A DNA stretch of 64,000 nucleotides. Origin: Puffinus mauretanicus (taxonomy: Eukaryota > Chordata > Aves > Procellariiformes > Procellariidae). Positions 36,129 to 47,422 of the stretch are shown one piece after another. A program made the translations under genes and the position numbers. The notes below the pieces were generated by a model. It worked only from the letters and a program-made list of their open reading frames with translations, was not told the DNA's origin and did no database searches. The stretch spans positions 186,001-250,000 of the forward strand of contig JAJKFH010001563.1 in the NCBI GenBank assembly GCA_023333565.1, written 5' to 3'. Position 1 is the stretch's first letter. Each line of letters begins with the position of its first letter.

Positions 36129-39100
36129 TACAGGATCTGAGCCTCTGCTGAGAGAGAGGGCAGGGGGTCAGAAGGGGCACTGAACTGCCCCCCCACCCCG
36201 CGCCCCCTCCCCTGCATTCTCCCCCTCACCCCCCCTGCACCCCAACTCACTCGGCAGCGCCTTCAAGTGGGTGGCAGCAACCAAGAAGTTGTGGGGTTTG
36301 GTCTCGTCCTTGCCGTGTTTCCTCACGCGGAGCCTGGGGACAGAGCAGCGGTGGCTGAGGACCCTGAGCAGCCCCCCTGGGCACTGGGACTGCCATGTCC
36401 CTGGCGATCCCGCTCTGCATCCCCATCCAGCTGTGCCCAGCTGTGCCCGGCTGCTCCAGAGGGTCAGCTCCAGGGCTACAGCAGGAGCTGGTCACGAGAT
36501 CGGGCAGGGTTGGGCTGGGGACAGGGACGGACAGCAGAGCCACAGGGATGGCAGGGAGAGCCCAGCAGTGGCAGGATGAGAGGGGACCTGGTGACAAGAC
36601 CAGCAGGCAGTGCCCAGGGGCAGGACTCCCAGGGGGCAAAGGCATATGGAGGGGTCTCTGCGTTGACCATGGAGCAGGAGAGTCCCCAGGAAGGCAGGTG
36701 GCTTTGGGGGGATGTTAGTAGCAGCAGTGTCTTTGGGGGATACAGAGAAAGGTCCCATGGATGTGGGCTCTTCAGAAAGACCCCAGGCAGGCTGGGCAGC
36801 ACCGCAGCCAGTGGGGTGTGCTGGGAAGAGGCACTGATGTGGCAGGGAGGCAAGGGGAGCATGAACCACCTTATGGGGCTAGCATCAAGTCTGTTTGGGC
36901 AGGGACCCCAGAGCAGGGCTGGGGGGACATGGGGCACCCCATGCTGGGGGCTCAGGGGCCAGAGCGGGATGGGGACAGAAATCTTGCAGACGCCTCCCTC
37001 TCAAAACCCAACCTACCAGATGAGGATGGTGATGACAAGAACAGCAGCCAGTACAAAGAAGGCAAAGATCCCAAGGGACACCAGGATGGCCATCTTCTCC
37101 AGGGGGTCACTGCGGTCTGGGACAGAGAGACTGTCATGGCTGAGGGATGCCACAACTCCTGGCACCTGGGGGACCCTGTTGCAAGCTCCTGGGCACCCCA
37201 GCACCCCAGACACACACGGGCCTGGGGCAAGAGACCCTTCCCATAACTCTCAGCCATGCGTGTGCCCAGGCAGGCAGCTGCCTGCGGGCGGTCCCCACTC
37301 CTGGCTGCCACCTCCAGCTCTACTCACTGATGGGCTCAGGGTTGGGAGCGTGAGAGGGCTCCTCGGCCAGGCTCTCCAGGCTGGCATCTGTAGTGGTTTC
37401 TTCACTCGCCGCAGTGGCTGGGTCTGGAAGGACAGAGGGGATGGGGATCACTCACCCAAAATCATGGGCAGCACCCCTCGGGGACCCACAGAGAGGAGCA
37501 AAGAAGGGTGCCTCTGTGCCCCAGGGGTCCCATGAGCCCAAGGGTGCGCCTGGGGTGCTACTGGGGCTATGGGAGTCCCGCTCTGCCCCAAGGCTGTGGG
37601 GGGCAATCTCCAACTGGCAGCAGCATGGCAGCAGCCTGCCGTTGGGCTGGGAGAGGCTTTGCCCCCTTGCAGCTCTGCCTCCCACCGTGGGTTCAGTTTT
37701 TGGTACACGGGACCAGCTTTTTGGGACCCCAGGAGCTGGGGCTTGCTCTGGGTGATATTTGGAGGAACGGGTGCCATGGAGAAGGGGCTGGAGAGGGGCA
37801 GCCCAGGGTGCTGAAGGGATGGCACAACCTGGGAGGGATGCTGGGGGCTTTAGCCTCTCCCCCTCGCACCTCTGACCGGCGTCGCCCGGGCCTCGGCACT
37901 CCAGTCGCTCCAGTTCCCCGCATCCAGGAAATCCTTGGCGCTGACTTGGACCACGTGCTCCAGCCCAGCAAAGGCATCTGTGATCACCTCGGAGAGGTTC
38001 ACCGTCTCCACCTGCGCCGGGCAGAGGGGAGCTGTGGGGCAGGAGGGTGCACCTCTCGCTGCCCTCCCTGGCCCCATGCCCACCCTGCTGCCACGCCGGC
38101 TTTGCCTTCCCTCGCCCACCGCTTACCACGGACCAGGAGCGGTGGATGACGGGCCGGTACTGGAGCCGAAACCTGAGCTGGAAGTGGGGCTCCTTGGGCC
38201 AGGAGGAGGGGTACTTCCAGCTCACGTGGAGCCGCCGTGGGGCCAGGGGGATGGGCTCCACCACCAAGCCCTCTGGAGGGTCCGGCTTAACTGCGCGGGA
38301 GAGGACAGGGAGCCCTCGTCACACCGTGCTGCCGTGCAGAGGGGTGCTGGGTTCCCCGCTGCCATCCGCGGCAGGATGTCCAGGGGATGGATGGACACGG
38401 GGACGGACAGAGAGACAGATGGGGACTCACTGATGGCCTGCATGGTGATGTCGAGGAGGCGGAAGCTGGATCCCAGCGGGTTCACCTCAGTGATGTTCAG
38501 GCGGTAGGAGCTCCAGAACTCCGACCCGTGGACGGTGCAAGTGCCGGGGCGGGACAGATCCTGCAGGCACGGCCCCACATGCCTGTTCTTGTTCCTGCAG
38601 ATGCGGAGGCAGGGTGGTGACATGTCCCCCCCGCTCACCATGCATAGTTTCCTGGTGCTACCAAGGTGGTGCCATGTGGAGAGTCCCCCGTGCCAAGAGC
38701 CCAGTGGAGCAGGCAGCCCCCATTACGGCTCAGGCAGGGTCCGGGCAGCTGCCCTCACCCCTCCAGAGCCCGGCACATCACTCCGAGCGTGACTGAAGTG
38801 ACCCCCATCCCAGCCCCATAGGAAGGGGCCTCCATGGGGCAAACTGTTCTGCCAGGTCCCCAGGTATGGGGGTTCCCCCATGGGCACAACCAGCCCTCGC
38901 CTTGGGGACCCCACTGAGGACAGTGGCAGAGCCTTTGGGACAGGGGCCAGTCCCCAGGGCACGGGACCGGGGTGGGAGTCAGTCCTACCTCCGCTTCTCT
39001 TCACCCGTCAGCGATTTCTTCCTGCCATGGAGGGATGGAAAAGCAGACAGTGAGGATGAGGGGACAGCATGAAGCCACCGTGACCCAGAGGAGGAACAGG

Positions 39101-40988
39101 GGCCTCTGCACCAGACCTGGGGGGCTGCTCTGCTGCACCCCACTCCTGCATTGATGCACATGGGCGGCACGGCATTGGGGATGGAGCTAATGCCGTGCCC
39201 AGCCCTGCTGGCGAGCAGCCTGGCAGCAGAAGCCGGGGGTCCCAGGGGAACAAGACGGTGGGGTGCCCAGGAGGGTCCTTCTCAGAGGACCCCCCTTGCC
39301 CAGCCAGGGTTTTACCACGCAGCAGCAGCAAAGGCACAGGGACGCTGATAAAAGCAGCTCCCCAGCAGCTGGCTTTGCGCTCACCCTACAGCCCCCAAAC
39401 CCCCTTCCTTCCCACCACCTCCTCCCTGCCAAGCCCCCATTGCTCCACGCAGCCCCCTTCCCTCCGAGCCCCCAGTCCCCTCGGTCCTGCAGCTTTCAGC
39501 AGGGCTGTGCTTTACGGGCTCCGGCTGACTTCAAAGCAGCCTGCTAATTTGGCCTGCTGGGATAATTAGAAGCAGCGGTGCTGTCGGGGCTCCTTTCATC
39601 CTGAAGCATGCCGAAGCACTTGGCGGCTTGCAGATGACCTGCTTCTCTTTTATAGCCCCTCTGGTGCTGGCAGAGCCGTCGGCAGGGAGGGAGCCTGCCT
39701 GTGCCGGCTCTCCAGTGCTGCTGGGGGGCCCCCCTTGGAGCAAGCAGATGCTCAGTTGTCTGCTCACCCCAAAACGTGACCTGCTCCAGGGTGCAGGAGC
39801 AGGAGGTGAACCTAGGGCACGGGTCGGATGGCCAGCAGGATTTGGTTGTCATCCACGGCTGGGATACAGGGCTCACTGCATAAACCCCCCAGCCCGTACC
39901 CTATAGGGATACATCACCTGTAGGTCGTGATGTATCTGGTGGGGAGGAAGGTCTCCACACTGGAGGTCCAGGAGCAGGAGAAATTCTCGTAGTCGGACGC
40001 TCTGCAGGACACAAAGGGGACCCCCGGCAGGTCTGGGGTCCAGAGGGAAGCGACAATCAGAGGGGGTTCCCCTGACCTGCAGCCGAGCCGGCACACAGGG
40101 ACCTCTGTGTCACCGCAAAGGCCCTGCCAGGGGAGCGCGGGCACCGCCGGCCCATCCCGGTGAGGCTGCACACTCCCCACACCCCAGCCCACAGACAAAC
40201 GCTACTCACGGCCCAGCCGCAGGCACACGGTGTGCAGGAGGCCACTGTCCTCGCCATGGCAGCTGTAGGTTCCCGCGGTGGCCAAGCTGGCATGCGGCAG
40301 CACCAGGGCTCCCTGCCGGATGGCCGAGCCCTCCGGCAGCGCCGCGGCACCCGCCCGCCTCCATTGCACCGGCGAGCTGGGGAGGAGAGACCGGGCAGGC
40401 AGTGTTAGAGGACAGGGATCACCCCAGGCTCACCCTGTAAACCATCCCATCAGATAAATCCTGGAAAAGACATACCCGGCGTGGGCACCGGCGCACGACA
40501 GGGTCACGTCTGTCCCCACCTGTCCGTACTGCACACCTGGAGGGACACACACATCCCCAGATGGGTGTTAGCACCCCGTGCCACCCCATGCCAGGGCTGG
40601 GGGTTGAGGTGGGCAGCCTGGGGCTGTACCCCCCTGGGGAGCTGGGCGCTGGCTGTGCGGTCTTGCTTCATGCAGGAACCACCACGGGGGACTGGGAAGG
40701 ACTGGTCCCAGTTGGGGCTGCACAATGGGCAGCTGCAGTGGGATGCTGGCCAGACGACACCCATCGCCATGGGGCTGCGTTTCATGTATGCCCTGGAAGG
40801 TCTGTGCCTGCCTGGTGGGAATGGGGTTCCCCAGGGTCCCCATGCCTGGGACATGGGAGGCTGCACGGGGGGCTTAGGGGGGGCTCACCTTCCTCTCCCC
40901 AGCCCTCGGGGACGTCGAGGGAGGCTGACACCAGGGCTGCCGCGAGGAACACCATCACCCTGCCCAGGCCTGGGATGGGACTGCGCAT
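36129..40988 (-). CDS. IL11RA: Interleukin-11 receptor subunit alpha, 12 coding exons
   Basis: Type I membrane cytokine receptor; it binds interleukin-11 and recruits gp130 for JAK/STAT signalling. Coding exons, 5' to 3' on the minus strand: 40988-40889, 40536-40476, 40376-40210, 40032-39918, 39021-38989, 38594-38431, 38290-38127, 38011-37870, 37423-37328, 37116-37017, 36333-36251, 36145-36129. All have GT/AG borders and consistent phases, giving 413 residues (human 422). Residues 1-24 are a signal peptide ([13 protein letters not shown] from Met12). An Ig-like domain follows with cysteines in TLSCAGAHA and TYSCHGED. The cytokine-binding module has four conserved cysteines ([28 protein letters not shown]), [20 protein letters not shown] and the WSDWS box at about 302-306 (37912-37898). 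One transmembrane helix, about residues 356-380, precedes a short tail ending ALPKAQIL. Met1 sits directly after a strong pyrimidine tract and AG, so the 5' UTR probably lies in an upstream exon. Confidence 0.97.
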
Positions 40989-41750
40989 CTGGAGGAGGCA
41001 GAGTGGGAAGGGAGAGGGTGTTATCCCCTGCAGTGGGGTGGCCAGCAGGGTCCACAGCCCAGAGCATCCCTGCAGGACCATGGACCCCACATCTCCCTCT
41101 CGTCTCGCCCCATACTGCCGGGGACAGCACGGGAACTGTACTGCCAGGACCCCAGCCGGGACAGCTGGCAGAGTCTGTGTCACTGTCACAGCTGGTCCCT
41201 GGCTGCTGAGGAGTCCCCATGCCTGGAGGGGGGATGCAAAGGGCAAATGCTGACCAGGAGCTCGGGGCTGCGCGGGTTGGCGGGATTAAGGGCTCTTTGC
41301 CATGGCAGTCCTGTGCCGGGAGCCCTGGCTGGCTCCCAGCCCTGGGGTGGTCCAGAGACCTGCGCCGGTGCAGCTGGAGCGGGAACGGACCAAGGAGAAA
41401 TTCTGGCCTGCATTTACGTGGCAGGAGACAGCAGTTAGATCTGAACAGGCTCACACAGCCAGGGAGAGCAGGTCTGTGAGAGCTCAGACCGAACGGAGGG
41501 TAGGGCTTGGCTGGGGGTTCTGCGTCACTGCCCATCCCTGCACCCGCTGCAGGGCTGGTCCGTGCAGGTCTGTGCCCTTCCGGACCATTTGGGATCTCTG
41601 GACCCAGGGAGAATGGTCCTGAAATCCCTTCTTCCTGCTCAGAGATCGCCAGTGGGCCTGGGGTGAGAAGTCCGGGGGATGCTGAGTCAGGGATGTGCAG
41701 CCAACTCTCCATGGGTCAAACCCAGCCACAGACCAGGGTCTCCCCACCAT
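40989..41750. other. Region just upstream of IL11RA coding start
   Basis: A pyrimidine-rich acceptor on the minus strand abuts the start codon, so this is probably intron or 5' UTR of IL11RA. No TATA box or CpG island was seen here, and no GALT exon, although GALT is the mammalian neighbour on this side. Confidence 0.4.
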
Positions 41751-41756
41751 AGCACA

Positions 41757-42180
41757 GCCAGCATCACCCTGTCTGTGCCAGCCAGCATCACCCTGTCCAT
41801 TGCAGCCAACATTGTCCTAAGGTATCAATCCCAGCCTGCATCGTCCTGCATGTATCAGCCAGCATCCTCCCGTCTGTGCCAGCCAGCATCACCCTGTCCA
41901 TCGCTGCCAGCATCGCTCTAAGTCTAATTCCAGTCTGCATTGTCCTGCACATATCAGCCAGCATCTCCCTGTCCACCCCAGCCAGCATCGCCCTGTCTGC
42001 GCCAGCCAGCATTGCCCTAAGGCAGTTGCTCCAGCCTGCATTGTCCTGCACATATCAGCCAGCGTCACCCTGTCCACCCCGGCCAGCATCACCCTGTCTG
42101 TGCCAGCCAGCATCACCTCAGGGCATCCGTCCTGGCCACCATCACGCCATCCGTATCAGTAGCGTCACACTGTCCCTACC
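41757..42180. repeat. Minisatellite, 24-bp unit with roughly 120-bp higher-order repeat
   Basis: The unit CCAGCATCACCCTGTCCAT and variants recur through the block. A longer cassette ending TGCATTGTCCTGCA, then CATATCAGCCAGC, recurs three times. Because the unit length is a multiple of three, the array is open on both strands (for example MLAGADR repeats on minus). Those frames are artefacts of the array. Confidence 0.9.
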
Positions 42181-45100
42181 AGCCAGCCCCGCCTGCTGCC
42201 AGCAAGCACAGGCAGCGGAATCATTTCTCCCTGGAAGACCCCCCTGCCCACCCCTCATGAACGGGCAGGCCTGTTTGTTTACGCCCATGCTGTCGGGCTC
42301 TGCTCCCGGCTGCAGGCGGGCTGGGGCTGAGGGCACGGGAGGGAGTGAACTCCCCGCCAGCCCCAAGCACAGGCTGCAGCTCGTGGGTATAAATCCACGT
42401 CCCCCTGAGTCACCCAGGTTCGGCAGCCAAGGGGCTCAAGGGAGGGATGCTCCAGCCCTGCAGAGGTACCCCAGACCACCCGCCGGTTCCTCTCCTGCGG
42501 GCAGGTGCCCACGGCCGCAGAGCAAACTGCGTGGCGAAGGAAACGAGAGCTACAAGGCGATGTGCTGCAACCCAGCGAGTGCAGGGGGGAAGGCGTGCGG
42601 CACCCCCCATCAACCCTGTCCTGAACACACCAGGCAGCCTCAAACGCAAGCCCTAAATGCAAATAATTTCATGAGACTGTCATAAGCTTTTCCTACCAAA
42701 CCACCCGTAGAAACATTCCCAAGAAACATCAGTTAAAAGGTCTCTGCCAAAACAATGCTGGTAACTAACTGGGAACATTCGGCCTGAAAGTAAAATATTT
42801 TGGTGATGGAAAAAAAAAAAGACTTAAAATACACTTAAAAGCAGCAACCAAAAATAACTCCAAATACCACGTGGGCCAGAGTTAAGGGGATGGTGCTGGG
42901 GGTGGTCAGGGAGAAGGGAGAGTGTGTTAGTGTGGAGAGAGAGAAATAGTTTTAAAATAAAATCATTTCTTCTCCCGACCGCCCTGGGTTTTCGTGCAAA
43001 CGCTGTGGAGGGTGAAGGCAGAGCTGCTGCACCCATCGCCCACCGTGCCGCTCTGTGGCAGGGGGATACGCTCTGGGCGCTGGCTCACTGCTGACACGAG
43101 TTTGCTAGGTCTCAGGGCCACTGTTTAGTTCAAGGCCAGTCTGGAAAAATGACTCTGCAGCCGCGATGCTGAAAGGCACCTTTCCCTGCATGGACGAGGG
43201 AAGAGCTAGGGTCATGGCACAATTTGCAGCCAGCCACGGCTAACATCTCCGGGGAACGGTGTAAGCCCTGCCTGGCCAGGCTGGCTGCAGGTGGTATCGC
43301 CAACAGACCCAGAGGCACCCCAGACCCCTCCGTGGTGGCACCTCTGCAGACCCCATCCCCAGCCACATCCCAGCTCCTCATCTCCACTGGGCAACCCCCC
43401 AGTGGTCCCCCACCACTCACCCTGAGGGCCACCCCGCATCATCCCACCCTTCAGCATCGTCTGTCCCAGAGCCCCTCCAGCGCTCTCCATCCTCACCCCA
43501 GCACCCCATGAGCTCCCCTGCCTCAGATGGGCTCTTTTGGGCAGCTGCCCACCCCTGCCAGCACAGCATGGGGGAAGGCAGCACCGAGCCCCCCTAGACA
43601 GGCACATTGGCTTAGTAAATGACCCGCCTGAGCATTGCCAAAACCTAGCCACGACCGAGCACCACCGCAGAGAGAAGAAACAGGGCAAGCCCTTCCTCGC
43701 CTGCCCGAAGACCACAAACAAAAGGGGAAGGAGCCGCAGAGCGGGGGAAGACCCGGAGCCCTCGCCCGCCCCGGGTGCGGCGGCGTGGCAGGGGGCCAGG
43801 CGCTCCGGGCCAGGCAGAGCTGCAAAACAGCCTGCCCAGAAAGGATCCCCGTACTTTCTGCAACCAAACTCCCTCGCCGAGAGGAAAATAGGCGTGCAAA
43901 TGAATGCACATGCACGTGCATTGCCAGGCCACCTTCCTTAGCGGCTCTGCACCCCCACGGATGGGCACACAGGCGGAGAAAGCATCCCTCTACGCTTGCA
44001 CCGGCGGTGACACATCCTGGGGACGGGGAGTCCCGGCACAGTGGTCCTGGAGCCGAGCCGGGACAGAGGGAACAATCGGAGCTTTTTTCCCTCCCCCATG
44101 CTAATCCTAGCCCGAGAAGCTTCTGCCGCCTGCCCGGGGCTGGGCAGCTCCTGCGGCCATGGCCGGGGCAGAGGGACTCAGCCCAGCCTGGGGCTGTGGC
44201 TTGGCCCCAGCAGGGAGGGAAGCGGTGCCTGCTCCCTCGGCACGGGACGCTCTCATCACCGGCATGGCCAGGGTGACCAGGCTGTGTGTGGCACCTGTGG
44301 ATGCGAGCCAGAAATGCAAGGTGCTGCTCTCCATCCCGCACTGACCCTGTTGTCCCACTGGGCATCATTTGAGCTCGTCCAAAAGTTTTTGGGGAGCTGC
44401 GGGGAGAAATCCTGCTGTGAGCCCTTTCCTGCATCCAAGCTGAAATGCCGCGAGCCAAAACTCCCCCAAAATCACAGAAATCACAGCCATGTGCACCAGC
44501 ACTGATGCCCACATGGGATGTGACAGTCCCCCCGGCACAGCCGCTCTGTGCCATGCCCCGCCGTGGCCTGGCAAAGCCCAACGCAAATTCCTGGGGGAGG
44601 CCAACTTTCCATTGCGCTTGGCGCTTTGAAAGACAGTGGGGTTTGTTTTGTATTTTTTTTTTTTGCTTTGCTTCATTTGAAGTCGCTCTTCAAAGAGAAT
44701 GAGCTGCACGCAGAGCCGGGGGTGGCGGGGTGGGGGACACAAGCAGACGATGCCGTGCTGCAGGGCTGAAGATGGCAGCGGGGAGACATGGGACGCTCCC
44801 CACTGAGCACAGAAAGCTGGGGTGCCTCCTAACCTCTCCTCAGGGTGGTCCAGGGCAGCATTGCTGCAATAGAGATGCGGCAAATAAAAAAAACCAAGAG
44901 CACTTGGCAGCTCTGCCCGATGCGTGCTGGGCCCTGCCGGAGTCACCCACCTGCAAAAAGCCGCTCTGCACGGGCGATGCCTGATGCCGGCCGGCTCTAA
45001 TGCCCTAGAGATGGCCATCACACGCCACATACTCCTGCCCCTCAGCTGGGGAAGCATCCCTGGCCCCGCACCCCAGACCCTTCCCTCTGCCACTGCCTGC

Positions 45101-45865
45101 TGTGGGAAACACATCCCATGGCCAAGGGCGGTGGCGTTTTGAAGCAGCAAGAATTCCCCTCTTCTTGCTTTCCTGCCGGGTTGGGAGCACAGTGCCCCAC
45201 TAACCCCCTCTCCTCCTGGCAGCGCTGCGTAAGTGCCGTGCCCCACTCTGAGGAGCCGCGGTGTGGCCTGAGTCCATCCCTGTGGCTGCTGATCTGCCCA
45301 GAAACCCGGCAGCATCCCACCCCTGCAGCGTCGGTCATCTCCATCATCATTGCACCAACATGCACCTTTGGGGCTGGGGGAGTATTGACCCCACTGCTGG
45401 GACGGTCCCCTGCAACCAGCTACCCCTGCCCACTAAACGCTGCTGGCACCCTCCCAGCCGCGGGGTGCCCGGAGAAGGGCCAGCAATGGGTGCTGGCAGG
45501 GAGGGAGACTTGTCCCCCACCATCTCCAGGGCCACCAGGGTCATGCACAGTCCCCAGGACCACCGGCAGCATCCGGGGGCAACTCCTCACCCACCTTGGG
45601 ACTGATGGGGTGATGCAACCCTGGGGACCTCAAAAAAGGACTGCTTTCCTCTGCACTGCTTCAGTGGGGTGCTGAGCACCCATGGGTCCCTGGGCCTGCT
45701 GGCGGGGGCACCATGCCAGGCTGAGCTGAGCCAGCACACACACATGCACCACTGCAGCCAGTGCAACCCCAGCACACTGGAATTACCCCAGTTAAACCAG
45801 TAAAACCAGCTGCAGCCTTTCCCTGTGAGGCCAGTGCAATCCAATAAGCCTCACGCGCAGTCTGA
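42181..45865. other. Noncoding interval with AT-rich block
   Basis: No exon was recognised. TATAAAT at 42389-42395 is inside a short near-palindrome (GTGGGTATAAATCCAC) with an AP-1-type TGAGTCA nearby. The part 42650-42975 is AT-rich with an A11 run, unlike the GC-rich flanks. Confidence 0.4.
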
Positions 45866-45869
45866 ACAA

Positions 45870-46382
45870 GGGGCTAAACCCAGTACAGTCCCAGTGTGGG
45901 GCTTAACTCAGGGCAGCCCAAACATGGGATTATACCCCACGCAAGAGCAGGATTAAATCCCGCTCAGCCCAGGAGTGGGATTAAACCCAATTTAGCCCAG
46001 GGTTGGGATTAAATCCAGTGCAGTCCAAACTTGGGGTTAAATCCAGTGAAGTCCAAATGTGTGGTTAAATCCAACTCAGCCCAGGACTGGGGTTAAACCC
46101 AACTCAGCCAAAATATGGGGTTAGACCCAGCGCAGCCCAAACATGGGGTTATGCAGTCCAAATGTGGGGTTAAACTCACCACAGTTCAGGAATGGGGTTA
46201 ACCCCAGTTCAGCCCAAACGTGGAATTAAACTCCAGCTCAGCCCAAACACAGGGTTAACTGCAACACAGTCCAAATGCGAGGCTAAACCCAATGCAGCCC
46301 AGAAGTGGGGTTAATCCCAGCTCAGCCCAAATATGCGGTTAACCCCAGCTCAGCCCAAACACAGGGTTAACCCCAGCACTGC
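45870..46382. repeat. Minisatellite, about 30-bp unit containing GGGGTTAAACCC
   Basis: About 17 tandem units of the form CAGCCCAAACATGGGGTTAA plus ACCCAGCT run through the block with substitutions and small indels. Each unit holds a near-palindromic GGGGTTAAACCC core. The array has no reading frame or gene overlap. Confidence 0.93.
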
Positions 46383-46911
46383 CCAGCCAACCAGTTCATC
46401 TCCACAGCCAGGTACAAGGCACATCTCCATCCAACCCAGACCAACTCCCCCACGACATCCCCCGGCAATGCCCGGCTCACCACAGCCCCACTGGTGTCCA
46501 AAGCCAAGACCAAACCCCCCCCCAATACCCCGAGGGTCACCTCTCTCCTCCGTGGGGCCGACGGCTGCTAGCGGGACCCAGTGCTGGGGGGCTGAGGGGC
46601 CACCACGCACCTCGGCATGCCGGCAGCTTCGTGGAGGTCAGGCTCTGCTCTTACCCTGGCCGGGAAACTCCCACCCCAACGCCCCGATTTCCGCCCTCCC
46701 CTGCTCCATCCCGCGGGAAGGAGAAGTCTCTGGCTCCCGGTTGTAACCAGAGGCATCGGCAAGGGCCAAAACAGCGAGGGCTCTGTTAGCAGCCAGCAGC
46801 CCCGACGCCACGCCAGCTGGCAGCGTTGCATTCGGAGGGGGGAGAGAAGGGGCCCCCCCCGCCCCATCCCCATCCCCACACTCTCCCCCTGAAGCCACGC
46901 GCCAGAGAAAT

Positions 46912-47005
46912 TCCTAAAAATAATCTCCCGGATATAAAGAAACCCACCAGCGCTGTAGCTGTAGGGCCCGTGGATTTCTTTACAGCTGGGAGATTATTTT
47001 TAGGA
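46912..47005. promoter_or_regulatory. Inverted repeat with paired MEF2-type sites
   Basis: TCCTAAAAATAATCTCCC at 46912-46929 is the exact reverse complement of 46988-47005 (18 of 18). Inside it TAAAGAAA (46935-46942) pairs exactly with TTTCTTTA (46975-46982) and CCAC with GTGG (46944-46947, 46970-46973). A 5x5 internal loop and a 22-nt end loop remain. Each outer arm contains CTAAAAATAA, a perfect match to the MEF2 consensus YTAWWWWTAR. Three readings are open: a cis-regulatory element, a hairpin RNA, or a small inverted-repeat transposon relic. The sequence alone does not decide. Confidence 0.5.
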
Positions 47006-47370
47006 CGGAGGGATAGAGTCGTGGGGGGGCTGCATCCCCACTGTCCTCGGCACAGGGTCGCGGGACGGAGACAGGCACAGTGCTGGATCTGGGGACAGGG
47101 GTGGGACCCGCCGGCAGGGAGCTGGGCCACCCTGTGATTACAGCAGGGTGGGAAAGGCTTTTCCTGTCCCGGGAACATTTTAGGATTTGGAATATTTTTC
47201 TGCTCCTGGGCTCAGCCCAGCCTGGCAGAGGTTTTGGTGATCCCGCAGCTCCCGGCACGATGGGGCAGGGGGGTGTACCAGCCTGCACCCTGACATTTCG
47301 GCCCCCCAGCAGCATCTGCATCCCCCAGAACAAACTTCCCCCATAAGCTGACCCTGGAGCTGACAGAAGA

Positions 47371-47422
47371 GCATATGCATCCATATATGTAGAGCACATA
47401 CATATATATGTACATATATATG
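47371..47422. repeat. (CATATA)n/(ATGTAT)n AT-rich microsatellite
   Basis: Alternating CATATATATG and TACATATATATG units form a short, self-complementary AT-rich repeat. Confidence 0.75.

Noticed and set aside
36267..37535. 422-codon plus-strand open frame
   Set aside because: It lies antisense across IL11RA exons and introns and ignores their splice borders; the IL11RA reading is supported by twelve phased exons.
41788..42116. Minus-strand frames with MLAGADR-type repeats
   Set aside because: They are translations of the 24-bp minisatellite, open only because the unit length is divisible by three.
43523..44581. 352-codon minus-strand frame
   Set aside because: Low-complexity, Gly/Arg/Cys-rich translation of GC-rich DNA with no recognisable domain, and overlapping open frames on the other strand.
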